A stretch of DNA of 64,000 nt from NCBI GenBank assembly GCA_021229015.1, contig CM037791.1:56055741-56119740 (forward strand). The letters are read 5' to 3'. A program made the position numbers and the translations under genes. This DNA is from Solen grandis. Taxonomy: Eukaryota > Mollusca > Bivalvia > Adapedonta > Solenidae. The notes under the pieces are model-generated. The model ran no database searches. It worked only from the letters and a program-made list of their open reading frames with translations, and was not told the DNA's origin. Positions 12,566-21,578 of this stretch are shown here, one piece after another. Every line of letters starts with the position of its first letter. Position 1 is the first letter of the stretch.

Positions 12566-12879
12566 TGTGACAGTCCCTGTCGCTTTAAGCCTTGTTTAAA
12601 TTTTAATATTTTGAAAGTGAAAAATCAATAATGTCTGCAAATGGTTTTAAAATGTATTGATATCCAAGATTTTTATTTAATGTATTATATGCAAACCTTT
12701 ATCCAAGGAAAATTTCTCAAATGTTGATATTGAGTCTCAGTCATCTTGATGTCTAAATTTGTAGGGAAAGTGTACAGTGTACAAAAAAGAAATGTTTTGA
12801 ATGTGAGAGGTGTCTTTGTATACTGTTGAAGAGTTGTTTTGGCACAATTGAATGCTGGGTGTTCGTTAAATTGTACCAT
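12566..12879. other. AT-rich intergenic DNA
   Basis: No recognisable gene or repeat between the element ending at 12565 and the minisatellite. Confidence 0.5.
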
Positions 12880-13130
12880 ATTTTGTATATTGAATGTTTA
12901 TAAAACAGTTACAGTCTGTGTATTGAATGTTTGTAAAACTGTAACAGTCTGTATATTGAGGGATTGAGATCTTTGAGATAGTCTGTGTATTGAGTGGTTG
13001 TACTGTGTCACAGTCTGTGTATTGGATGTTTGTAAAACTGTGTCACAGTCTGTGCATTGGATGTTTGTAAAACTGTGTCACAGTCTGTGCATTGGATGTT
13101 TGTAAAACTGTGTCACTGTCTATTGAGTTA
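12880..13130. repeat. 35-bp minisatellite
   Basis: Degenerate copies of a 35-base unit beginning CAGTCTGTGTATTGGATG. The last three units are nearly identical, the first ones diverged and partly truncated. Confidence 0.85.
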
Positions 13131-13173
13131 GTTTCACTTATCACAGCCTGTGTACTTGATGTCTATTACTATG

Positions 13174-13422
13174 TTAGTCTGTATGTTGAATACTTGTAAA
13201 GTGTGTAAAATATACAGCAGTCACAGTGCTATTCAAAGTTGAAGGTAACATTTCTGCAACAATGTGAAATTTATTCTTTTCTAAGTATTCTACTTCCTTG
13301 ATTAGTTGTGGAGTTCTGATAGACTGCACTGTTTCACAGATGGCTTGACTGTCAGATTCCCTTGAACACACTGATAGGCCATTCCCATCAGGTGTTATTG
13401 AGACAGAAGCATGATAAAACAT
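13174..13422 (-). CDS. Possible terminal coding piece, unknown
   Basis: I do not recognise this 82-codon reading frame. Its composition is more protein-like than its AT-rich surroundings: acidic, Ser/Thr-rich, with RTPQLIKEVEYLEKNKF resembling an amphipathic helix. It ends in a stop at 13174. Upstream, on the minus strand, the 100-N gap begins 168 bases away, so further exons could be hidden. It overlaps no known repeat. It may be a last exon or a pseudogene fragment; chance is not excluded. Confidence 0.3.
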   Translation of the reverse strand: MFYHASVSITPDGNGLSVCSRESDSQAICETVQSIRTPQLIKEVEYLEKNKFHIVAEMLPSTLNSTVTAVYFTHFTSIQHTD

Positions 13423-13590
13423 GTTTGTTAAACGTTTAACCGTATCTTATTGTGTAGCCTGCATAGCATTTCAGACACATACAGGTCACGTCGTCTGTCA
13501 TTGTCATATTTAATTGTCCTGAGTGTAACTTTAACACTATTGCATGGCTTCAATCCAAACTTGGAACATGGATTCCTTATGAGGTGTACA

Positions 13591-13690
13591 NNNNNNNNNN
13601 NNNNNNNNNNNNNNNNNNNNNNNNNNNNNNNNNNNNNNNNNNNNNNNNNNNNNNNNNNNNNNNNNNNNNNNNNNNNNNNNNNNNNNNNNN
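13591..13690. other. Assembly gap (100 N)
   Basis: Exactly 100 unknown bases, a conventional scaffold spacer. It coincides with the change to CpG-rich virus-like sequence, so the left end of that element is not visible and the join may be wrong. Confidence 0.99.
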
Positions 13691-13723
13691 TTCCCGGATT
13701 AATAACCTCATTTACCTCGGCGC

Positions 13724-13730
13724 TATAAAT
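13724..13730 (+). promoter_or_regulatory. TATA-like box before small virus-like ORF
   Basis: TATAAAT lies 32 bases before the start codon at 13762 in otherwise GC-rich sequence (CGGCGC upstream, GAGCGCG downstream). This spacing suits a short-leader promoter. Inferred from sequence only. Confidence 0.4.
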
Positions 13731-13761
13731 TTTGAGCGCGTGTCTAGCTCATCTACAAAAC

Positions 13762-14013
13762 ATGGAGAACGCAAACGGATCTTTTCAAAAACCGGATATT
13801 TTAATATCGCTTACAGGAAAATTTCTGGTTACAGAACCGTATATGGAGAAATACATGAACTGGTGGCAGAAGCCTATCCCCGAAAGAGGACCACGACCAG
13901 AGCCGGTGATAGATAATCATTTTATTAGGGATATGCGGGTGAATGATCCAACCAAGAGATTGGTGCACCCAAACATACCTAATATATACAGACAAGAGAC
14001 AGATTGGTTGTAA
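13762..14013 (+). CDS. Small ORF of virus-like cassette, 83 aa, unknown
   Basis: This frame runs from ATG to TAA and encodes a Pro- and Trp-containing soluble protein with the segments LTGKFLVTEPYMEKY, NWWQKPIPERG and HPNIPNIYRQETDWL. I see no signal peptide, membrane helix or cysteine. Its codons are rich in CpG, unlike the host exons. It starts 32 bases after a TATA-like box, is followed 100 bases later by a second small ORF on the same strand, and converges on the ATPase. A minor structural or accessory protein of the integrated element is a guess from position only. It appears unbroken. Confidence 0.55.
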   Translation: MENANGSFQKPDILISLTGKFLVTEPYMEKYMNWWQKPIPERGPRPEPVIDNHFIRDMRVNDPTKRLVHPNIPNIYRQETDWL

Positions 14014-14113
14014 ATAAACTGACCAATCAAAACACTCGAAATTTCCGATGCTTTAAAAATACGTAAGAACGACCGATGACATTAGACTAGAAACGCGCAA
14101 AAGAAGGCATACT

Positions 14114-14290
14114 ATGGGCTCCATAGAAGTGTACGATTATAAGCGCCAAGAGTGGGTACCTTACGTTCCCGACTATGACAAGTGGTATCAACATTTCAAG
14201 GATTTGCGGGACGGTTACGTTCAACCCGACCACCAGGGACGCTATGTCGTCGGTTCCGGTAGCGAACGCGGTCATAATCTCTCGGCTTAG
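14114..14290 (+). CDS. Short conserved-looking ORF of virus-like cassette, 58 aa, probably truncated
   Basis: ATG at 14114 to TAG at 14288-14290. The protein is Tyr- and Trp-rich, with WVPYVPDYDKWYQHF and a charged DGYVQPDHQGRYVVGSG stretch. I recall similar segments in hypothetical proteins of virus-like elements in other aquatic invertebrates, but could not search. The reading after GSGSERG looks arbitrary and the stop comes early. About 30 bases beyond it an unrelated repeat begins, so the 3' part was probably lost or replaced. A TTTAAAAAT word about 60 bases upstream could act as a TATA element. Function unknown. Confidence 0.5.
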   Translation: MGSIEVYDYKRQEWVPYVPDYDKWYQHFKDLRDGYVQPDHQGRYVVGSGSERGHNLSA

Positions 14291-14324
14291 TTCGATATGT
14301 CTGATATCGGCCGGTTCTGTTTGG

Positions 14325-14484
14325 CGTTATGACCCATGTATATACTTACACAGGGAAAAACATGGAACATATTCTTGTAGCTTATACATTTGGTGTGTAA
14401 CATGGCCAAGTGGACCTCTTACAAATTTGTTCAAATTATGGCCCTGGGGTCAAAAGTGGTCGACCCCAGGGCCATAATTTGAAC
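14325..14484. repeat. Inserted dispersed repeat with perfect 23-bp hairpin
   Basis: The stretch after about 14325 differs in base composition from the cassette. It ends in a perfect inverted repeat, 14429-14451 against 14462-14484 (TTATGGCCCTGGGGTC in the left arm), with a 10-base spacer. The CCCTGGGGTCAA word is common in mollusc repeats (recalled). It supplies the last codons and stop of the ATPase frame. Confidence 0.6.
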
Positions 14485-15594
14485 ATTAGCGGCCCTGCGG
14501 CTAGCCTCGTCGACCGATAAACCTTCGTTCGAGTAAATGTCTAATCTTTCTTCAAACTGCTCAGCTCGCGAGTCCCTGAGAGGTTGTTTAAATCGTTTCT
14601 CCCATACGTTTTGTCTTAAACGTTCCTCTTCCTCTTTATCTATCAAGCGTTGCCCGGGGGGCCCGAGTCTCCCTTCATCATCATCATCATCATCATCATC
14701 ATCTTCTTCTTCTTCATCATCTACCGTTGCAGTATCTGATATATCCTCCCATTGTTTTCGACTCCTTTTATCGGAGGGTTCGAGCCGCTCTTTATTACCA
14801 TTCCCATCTAATGTCTCAATATCCGATATATCATCGTATTCCTCACGAGACCTTTTGACGGGATAATTTGTTTCGAATATGTCGGTGCGTAAACGTTCTT
14901 CCTCCGGCGTATTTGATCTCAAATCCACTATCAAGTATCCGTACGGTTTAGACGTCGCCTCTTGAAACCTTTTTATGAAAATGTTGCTATTTGTAGGATA
15001 TATTCGTCTGGCCAACGTTGACACTTGCTGTCTGTCAATAGGGTTATTGAACAAAACCAAGTACTGGGTATTTAACGCTATATCTCTGCACGCCTTACCT
15101 TGAGGAAACAAATTTTGGGTTAAATAAATAACGGAAAGATTTCTGTGATGCCTTCCCTTGGTGAAAAGATCCGCTATTCTCTGATCGCATTTCGCTTCCG
15201 TCATCAGGTCGTCAAACACGATAAGATTTCTTCTCTACGTGTCTACGTACGAAGGCTCGTTTATATAGTCAGGAATACCGCGAACAAACTCGATCGTCGG
15301 AAAACGACGTTGTAGGTCCTCGTACAACCGTTGCCATTGACCGAAACACCAGATTATTCTTTCCGGCGAGGGCTGTATCAGGTTTGAAAAGAATAACTTT
15401 TTTACCCATTCCGTTTTACCGCTCCCGCTAGGTCCCGACACCATCATGGAAAACGGATGTTGAAATATTATCGAATTAGGCGCGCGGTAAAGGCTTCGCG
15501 TATCAGCAATCTGTCCCTCACCGTGCAAATTACGTTTATGCCTTAACATAGCATCCTTTCTCGAAAACGAACGACGGCAAATAGAACAATCCAT
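14431..15594 (-). pseudogene. Zinc-finger/P-loop packaging-type ATPase of Polinton/adintovirus-like element, interrupted
   Basis: The family pumps viral DNA into capsids (A32/FtsK-like ATPases). The frame opens at 15594 with a C2H2 finger (C3, C6, H19, H24), then a Walker A loop GPSGSGKT at residues 54-61 and WCFGQWQ. A TAG at 15235-15237 (codon 120) breaks the frame. The same frame continues immediately with a Walker B-like LIVFDDLM, HHRNLSVIYLTQNLF and a conserved YGYLIVDL block. A low-complexity acidic Glu/Asp run follows, encoded by a (CAT)n/(CTT)n tract. The last dozen or so codons come from an inserted hairpin repeat, so the true C-terminus is lost. It is convergent with the two small plus-strand ORFs. 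The broken frame suggests a dead copy, unless the stop is a base-calling error. Confidence 0.8.
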
Positions 15595-15659
15595 CGCGAT
15601 AACTGTTTTTTTGTTTAATATCTACAGGTATAGATCCGTTCTTACATACTTATGCCATG

Positions 15660-16155
15660 GTAGAGTTGGGGAAAGCGGGTAATGATGATATGCGGGGGTG
15701 AGTGGTGGTAAGTGACGGTGGTGAGTGGTGGTGGTGAGAAGTGGGGGCGAGTGGAGGTGGAGGTGGTAGCGAGTGGTGGTGGGTGCTGGCGAGTGGTGGA
15801 GGTGAGTGGTGGCGACGAGTGGAGGTGGTGGTGGTAAGTGGAGGTGTGTGGTGGTAAGTGGTGGCGGTGAGTGGATGTGGTGTGGTGGTGAGTGGAGGTG
15901 GTGTGGTGGTGAGTGGTGGTGGCGGTAAGTGGAGGTGGTATGGTGGTGAGTGGAGGTGGTGTGGTGATGAGTGGTGGTGGCAAGTGATGGTGGTGGTGGT
16001 GAGTGGAGGTGGTGTGGTGGTGAGTGGTGGTGTCGAGTGATGGTGGTGAGTGGTAGATATAGTGAGTTATGGTGGCGAGAGGAGGTCGTGGTGGTGAGTG
16101 GAGGTGGCGAGTAGTGGTGACGAGTGGAGGTGGTGGTAAGTGGAGGTAATGTCAT
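15660..16155 (+). repeat. G-rich simple repeat (GGTGAGTGGTGGTGG-like)
   Basis: About 500 bases built from GTGGTGAGTGG and GGAGGTGGTGTGGTGG words. The plus strand is almost free of C. It lies just 5' of the ATPase gene. The long His/Pro reading frame on the other strand is a by-product. Confidence 0.9.
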
Positions 16156-16231
16156 CCCAGTCTTACCATCTACTCATATTTTAAGTTTCAAGTCAATATA
16201 CCTTGAATAGTTTATAAGCCATGCTCCCGAC

Positions 16232-16264
16232 ATCATCATCAACAACAACAACAACAACAACAAC
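16232..16264. repeat. (CAT)n/(CAA)n microsatellite
   Basis: A short CATCATCAT run passing into about eight CAA units. Confidence 0.85.
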
Positions 16265-16296
16265 TACTTCGACCACGTATGTTTGACAAAAATAAA

Positions 16297-16412
16297 TAAA
16301 AAGCGATTACCGCGCCTTATGAAAAAGCGCTCTCTCCCGTTTTTCGTCGCTAGATTAAGCCGGATTAACTCGCGGCGGTTCAGTGCCGCAACAGGTGTTA
16401 TTAATAAATCTT
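16297..16412 (+). repeat. Direct duplication, copy 1 of 2
   Basis: About 115 bases with CGCCTTATGAAAAA and TAAGCCGGATTAACTCGC, matching 17050-17165 at roughly 80%. The similarity continues loosely through ATATTACGAA. Confidence 0.8.
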
Positions 16413-17049
16413 TACATATAAAATCAAAATACAAGATAAGTTTGTTTTCATATTTATTGCTAGGACTTGTTCGTCACACGAATGTTGTATTTATTCATTT
16501 TTACACCCGAAGTTCCACCTTATTTACTGGAATTGAAGTCTTAATGAGAGAATAAAGACCGGTAAAATCCTACGAATAATATTGTAGAAAGAGAAATATA
16601 TTTAGTGACAATGCGTATACACAAAAAAGGAAATATTACGAAAAAGATGAAGAAAAATGAAAGAAAAGCGTTATGAGAGAAAGAGAGAGAGAGAGAAAAT
16701 ATTTTGTTATTTCTGAACATAACTTTTTATCGAACAAGAACATATAAAGTAGGATTGACATAAGGTATCAATATACTCTAGAAGAAGTTAATTAAATGAC
16801 ACCCGACAATGACGCAACAAATAATACACATTGCATGCATTTATTGAATAAATTATAACTTGTATAGCGTTGTAACCGCCTGAAATATATGCGTTACGTA
16901 TCTGTTCTACTACAACAAACTACTAATACTCTTGTTAAACAGAGAATAACCAACGCTGTATACGCGTTACGTTTTATAAATAAATAGATAAATAAACTTT
17001 CCCGATCATTTACACGGAGAAAGTGAAAAACGTAGCGTAGGTAAATGCA

Positions 17050-17165
17050 AAAAAGCGACTATCTCGCCTTATGAAAAACCGCTAATACCCGTTTATCGTC
17101 GCTAGACTAAGCCGGATTAACTCGCCGCGGATCAAATACCGCTGCGGGTGTTGGTTGTGATTAAA
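17050..17165 (+). repeat. Direct duplication, copy 2 of 2
   Basis: Copy of 16297-16412, in the same orientation and about 750 bases downstream. Confidence 0.8.
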
Positions 17166-17724
17166 GAATTTAGAGATGAAAAGGTGAAAATCGTTTCACA
17201 CCGATTGTCAAAACATACGCATTGACACGCGTATTACGAAGAAATATGACGAGAAAGACAGAAATGGTAGAAAAAAGAGCATTAATACGTATAGAGAGGC
17301 GATTTCGAATGTTCGGTTTAGTAAACGCAGAGTTATACGTCCGAGGACGGGTGAGATAGTTGTTTACATTCCTTTAGTCCGCGATTCGTAAGGCCTTAGG
17401 TCAATAATAGGTGATAACCGATCGATACGGGTGTTACGGGTGTAGATTATGTTTACGGGAACGTTTTAGTGGTCAGTTACCGTTAATTAATGATGAAGGA
17501 AGACGCGTGGGAATGTGTCCGTTATATAGCGCGAGGTATTCCGGATAGCGTCGTTTAATTGTTCAGAAAGTAAATACGTTATTATTCGAAGAGACAATAC
17601 TCATTATTTAACGTCGCTCATTCAATGCTTCTGCGACAATAGCGAAATCGATGACGTAGTTTATTAATTGTCCCGAATAACAATTAGATATTATATACGA
17701 ATAAATATTGGTTCCTTAAAACCC

Positions 17725-17900
17725 CCTCGTTAAAGGGGGGATAAGGGATTTCATACCCAAAAATAGGTCATTATTATTCATTGTTTAGGGAGACAATTAA
17801 AAATAAATATTGCGGTTTTTCAAGAATGTCACGTGACCTCGTTAAAGGGATGAGGTCGGGGATTATGTCATACCCTAAACAATAGGCCATTGTCCTAATT
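17725..17900 (+). repeat. Two imperfect direct repeats with CCTCGTTAAAGGG
   Basis: CCTCGTTAAAGGG, then GGGATT.....CATACCC, then AATAGG.CATT, occurs twice (about 17725 and 17838). Purpose unknown. Confidence 0.7.
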
Positions 17901-18020
17901 CATGACGTCATAGCGTGCTTTCGTGAAATCGTGAAATCGTGGATTTCTGTGAAACACCACGCCAAGTACCAACTCCCTTAATATTGAGAGCATTACGCGG
18001 GGCTAAATTCAATATGCGTA

Positions 18021-19142
18021 CTTTTGGCAGAAAAAAGTTAATGGCGCTTAATTCCAGTCATTAACAGTAGGGGATAGAAAATAGTTTTAATACAAGACAG
18101 TTATGTATTTAAATGTTGTTGCCTTTGTACATTCGGGGGTCGTCGCTATCTGATTGAAATACAGTCACAGCGGCGGTAGACTTCATTTAATGTTATAAAC
18201 TTTGTATTGTTCCTTAGCTTGTATAGTATAGATCAAAAGTATGGTGGACTTGATTATTAACAAATAAGTCTACGAAATACCATTCTGCCATTTTTTTAAC
18301 TTAGTAATTTAGAGTATTGAAGGGTAATTCCGACGCCAACAGTGAAAACCCTTGACAAATATACCACTTTATCTGTGACCTCGAGACTACCAAACAAGTG
18401 TGTGTGCAAAGGTCTGTGTGAACACGAGGCATTTGATATCGGAGGTATATTCCGGCACTCTTCGGGTAAACCCGACACCCCACGTAAGATATAAAAAGGT
18501 ACAATACAAAATCATGAAAATCTCGTCAACACAGATTTTTTTTTTGTTATCATTGTAAATGACTCTGCCATGTGACATGCTGCATTTAATTTTAATGAAA
18601 ACTATATTCAATATTATTATCTTTAAAACCAACCTTTCAAACAGACTAGAAAACAGCAAAAATTACCATAAAGTGATGTATAAGACAATAACTAACATGT
18701 TAAATGTTAAAGATGGTTTTGTTTTTAGAGAACTAAAAAATTGACAGTCTTGAAATAAAAGACAATTCGCCATCAGCTTTATAGCTTGCATACTCGTAAT
18801 ATATTAAATGTATATTTAAAGGTACATGATTCTTTAAAAACGCTTTTTATATTCTTCGGAAAGAAAAGCAAAATGTGTGTGAAAGCTTTGCTAAGATATG
18901 CAATCTGTACGTACCCGTTGACGATAACATTACTAGAATGCATAAATAAGAAATAATCTTTTACTAAACCATTCAATTGTTTACAAAAGTACCTGATTAG
19001 CATACCCCGCATACTTTTGTCAATTGTCTGACGTTATCCATAAATCTTCCGTATGTCTCCGTTAACGAATCACGAGTACATAAAATAATGACGTAGCAGA
19101 TAAACAAATATTGATTCGGCGACGATTTTTCAAATTTAAATT
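18021..19142. other. AT-rich intergenic DNA
   Basis: Nothing recognised on either strand. Short open frames here show no protein-like character. Confidence 0.5.
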
Positions 19143-19216
19143 ATTTCCGATTACGGATCGTCTTCGGGATTGAACCTGTGCCCTTTTACGATCTTTCAAC
19201 TGAGCAATAACGGCTG
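19143..19216 (-). repeat. tRNA-like sequence, probable SINE head
   Basis: The minus strand has an A-box-like TTGCTCAGTTGAAAGA and a B-box-like GGTTCAATCCC at tRNA spacing. The acceptor stem does not pair, so it is not a functional tRNA. Confidence 0.45.
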
Positions 19217-19945
19217 ACAGTTCCTAGTTTATTGCCTGGTTATCAAATGATAAACTACATATTGATCGGAAGTACTGCTAAGGACTTTGGTTATACTGAT
19301 AGTCACCCGGGATTCACTAGTACACTCTTTGTTGGGGTGGATTGTTTCGCATATATTATCACATTGTCACTATTCTTCGATGGTATTAAATTTAGACGAT
19401 CGTGTATTAAAGGCAGCTTTTTTGGTTTCATTAATCTTATTCAGACTCCAGAAAACGCGAGGTATGTGTTCATTGGGATTAATTTTTGTGGGTATAAGTT
19501 GTAAGTTCACAATTTAATCACCCAAAAGAGAAAATCTCAATACGCTTTCAGCTTTGGATTTAATCATTTTTTGTATTGTATGTATGTGAATTGTATTGTA
19601 TACGTTTATAATCAACTTTGCATTCAGACTTTGCAATTGATAACTTGAATAGATATGTAGCCATACCGCTTCAGTGATGATCATTTTCTAAGAGCATTAA
19701 TGTAATTTCCCCAAATATATCGATATATCGTTATCGGAACTATAAAAAAAAAATTTACATTAAAAGAAGTATTAATAATTGTTCACATTTGATGGGGATA
19801 GTCAGACGGGACGCCAGTGTCCCATGGCTAAATTTCATGGTCGCCGCAGCAACATGGAGACAGAGCAGGGCAGTGCCGCTAACGACATGCTTACCGCCTT
19901 CTAGATACTCAAAAATCAGTAAGACAGCATATGTTGCTATTGTGT

Positions 19946-20117
19946 CGGGGGTTTAACGTTGCTGTGGTAATATCGGCGTTCGGTTAATTACAGGTGGAGG
20001 AAGACCCGAGTTACAGGGGCATCTGGGTAGAACCACCGACTTTCCACAAGCCAACTGGAAGGCTTTCTCACATGAACAATACGTTGATCCTGGCCCCCTA
20101 CCGGGGAAAGTATACAT
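19946..20117 (-). mobile_element. SINE family A fragment (old copy)
   Basis: Shares TTAATTACAGGTGGAGGAAG, GGTAGAACCACCGAC and GGAAGGCTTTCTCACATG with the copies at 29394, 33467 and 37161. It is diverged and lacks the tRNA head. Confidence 0.75.
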
Positions 20118-20720
20118 GTAGGTACATGCCTGCTACGGATGGGCATAATTTAATATTGCGATATACGAGTAGTTCAAAGATCGAACATTCGCAAGAAAAA
20201 AAAGACATTATTTCTTTTTCCTTAAAACTGTTTTTAAGGTCACTTTCAGCCGATATTTGAGAAAATATCGCAATATTGATATCATAGCTTCAGAATTTTA
20301 CCGGGATACACCGGTTTACCGACAGTCTCACACATTACAGGCACGTGCGTATGTTTATAAGAGGACGAGAACCTGAAGAAGGTTTTGTCATTTATGTATG
20401 TTGTGAACTTGAACCATACTTTTGTGTTATTCTTGCCAGAGATCGCAATCATGTTTAAACCCTCGATTGCGTTTGACGGTTCATTTCACCATTTGTCGGA
20501 TGAAGAGTCGCGAAATTGATGCCATTAGTTGCATAAGTTGTTATTTGTGTAAAGCAGAGCATTCATTGAATAAATATTATCGGATGGCATATAAATATGT
20601 AAACACTGGAAAAGTCCATTTCTGCTATCCATGAAGTAAACTGTTGGTACGACAGCATCTAGGAATTCAATGTTGTATGTTTAAATATTTAAAATAATGT
20701 TAATAATAATATACATTTAG

Positions 20721-20959
20721 AATGATTTCCAAGATGCATAATCCTCCAAACGATGATTTCAGAGGATTCAGTGAAAGAGAACTTCAGTCCGATTCGGTAA
20801 CTTCCTTTTTTTTCCGCCAAGTCTCGGGTTGCGAAACCACGCCGACCTGTGCCTCGAACGAAAGATACCGGTCGGTTGACGGCAGTTGTAACAACTTGAA
20901 TAACCCTACCTGGGGACAGGCTAAGAGACCCCAGTTACGTTTGCTCCCAGTAGCATACG
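20721..20959 (+). CDS. Exon of an animal haem peroxidase (peroxidasin/myeloperoxidase family)
   Basis: These enzymes oxidise halides or tyrosines using hydrogen peroxide and are usually secreted. The exon opens after ATACATTTAG and encodes about 79 residues. The diagnostic stretch is YRSVDGSCNNLNNPTWG followed by RLLPVAYG; YR..DG.CNN..NP..G is the start of the family's catalytic domain. Two Cys (GCE and PTC) precede it, as in other members. It ends at G|GTACCT, a weak donor, in phase 1. I did not find the next exon (distal His, Arg) downstream or a signal peptide upstream within the window. It is therefore either part of a long gene with exons I missed or an isolated exon fragment. Confidence 0.72.
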
Positions 20960-20989
20960 GTACCTTAAATCTTTCACAATTTATGTTAA

Positions 20990-21578
20990 ACCCTTTACCG
21001 TATATATAATGTATAGACGTATAGACGTACAGAGAGAGCAGACCCTTTACCGTATATATAATGTATAGACGTACAGAGAGAGCAGACCCTTTACCGCATA
21101 TATAATGTATAGACGTACAGAGAGGGCAGACCCTTTACCGTATATATAATGTATAGACGTACAGAGAGGGCAGACCCTTTACCGCATATATAATGTATAG
21201 ACGTACAGAGAGAGCAAACCCTTTACCGCATATATAATGTATAGACGTACAGATTGAGCAAACCCTTTACCGCATATATAATGTAAAGACGTACAGAGAG
21301 AGCAGACCCTTTACCGCATATATAATGTATAGACGTACAGAGAGAGCAGACCCTTTACCGCATATATAATGTATAGACGTACAGAGAGAGCAAACCCTTT
21401 ACCGCATATATAATGTATAGACGTACAGAGAGGGCAGACCCTTTACCGCATATATAATATATAGACGTACAGAGAGAGCAGACCCTTTACGGCATATATA
21501 ATGTATAGACGTACAGAGAGGGCAGACCCTTTACCGCATATATAATGTATAGACGTACAGAGAGGGCAGACCCTTCAC
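20990..21578 (+). repeat. 44-bp minisatellite, about 13 copies
   Basis: The unit ACCCTTTACCGCATATATAA... through GTACAGAGAGAGCAG repeats every 44 bases with only a few substitutions. The first unit has an extra 8-base TATAGACG. It begins 30 bases after the peroxidase exon. Each unit carries TATATAAT. Confidence 0.95.

Larger units (their letters stand above)
16290..18020. other. CpG-rich non-coding stretch, probably part of the virus-like element
   Basis: This is AT-rich but has far more CpG than the surrounding DNA, for example TACGCGTTACG, GACGCGTGG and CGGATAGCGTCG. It holds no long reading frame. It contains a degenerate direct duplication (16297 and 17050) and a second one (17725 and 17838). 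CpG density falls back to background soon after 18020, which I take as an approximate right edge. Linkage to the ATPase is inferred from composition and adjacency. Confidence 0.5.

Noticed and set aside
14685..14730. (CAT)n/(CTT)n run as an independent microsatellite insertion
   Set aside because: It is in frame and encodes the acidic tract of the ATPase, so treated as part of that gene.
15622..16155. Long His/Pro/Thr-rich reading frame on the minus strand
   Set aside because: It is only the complement of the GGTGAGTGG simple repeat; other frames there are equally open.
19232..19504. Hydrophobic open frame in a CpG-moderate stretch
   Set aside because: No start context, splice sites or family pattern; competing frame open over the same bases.
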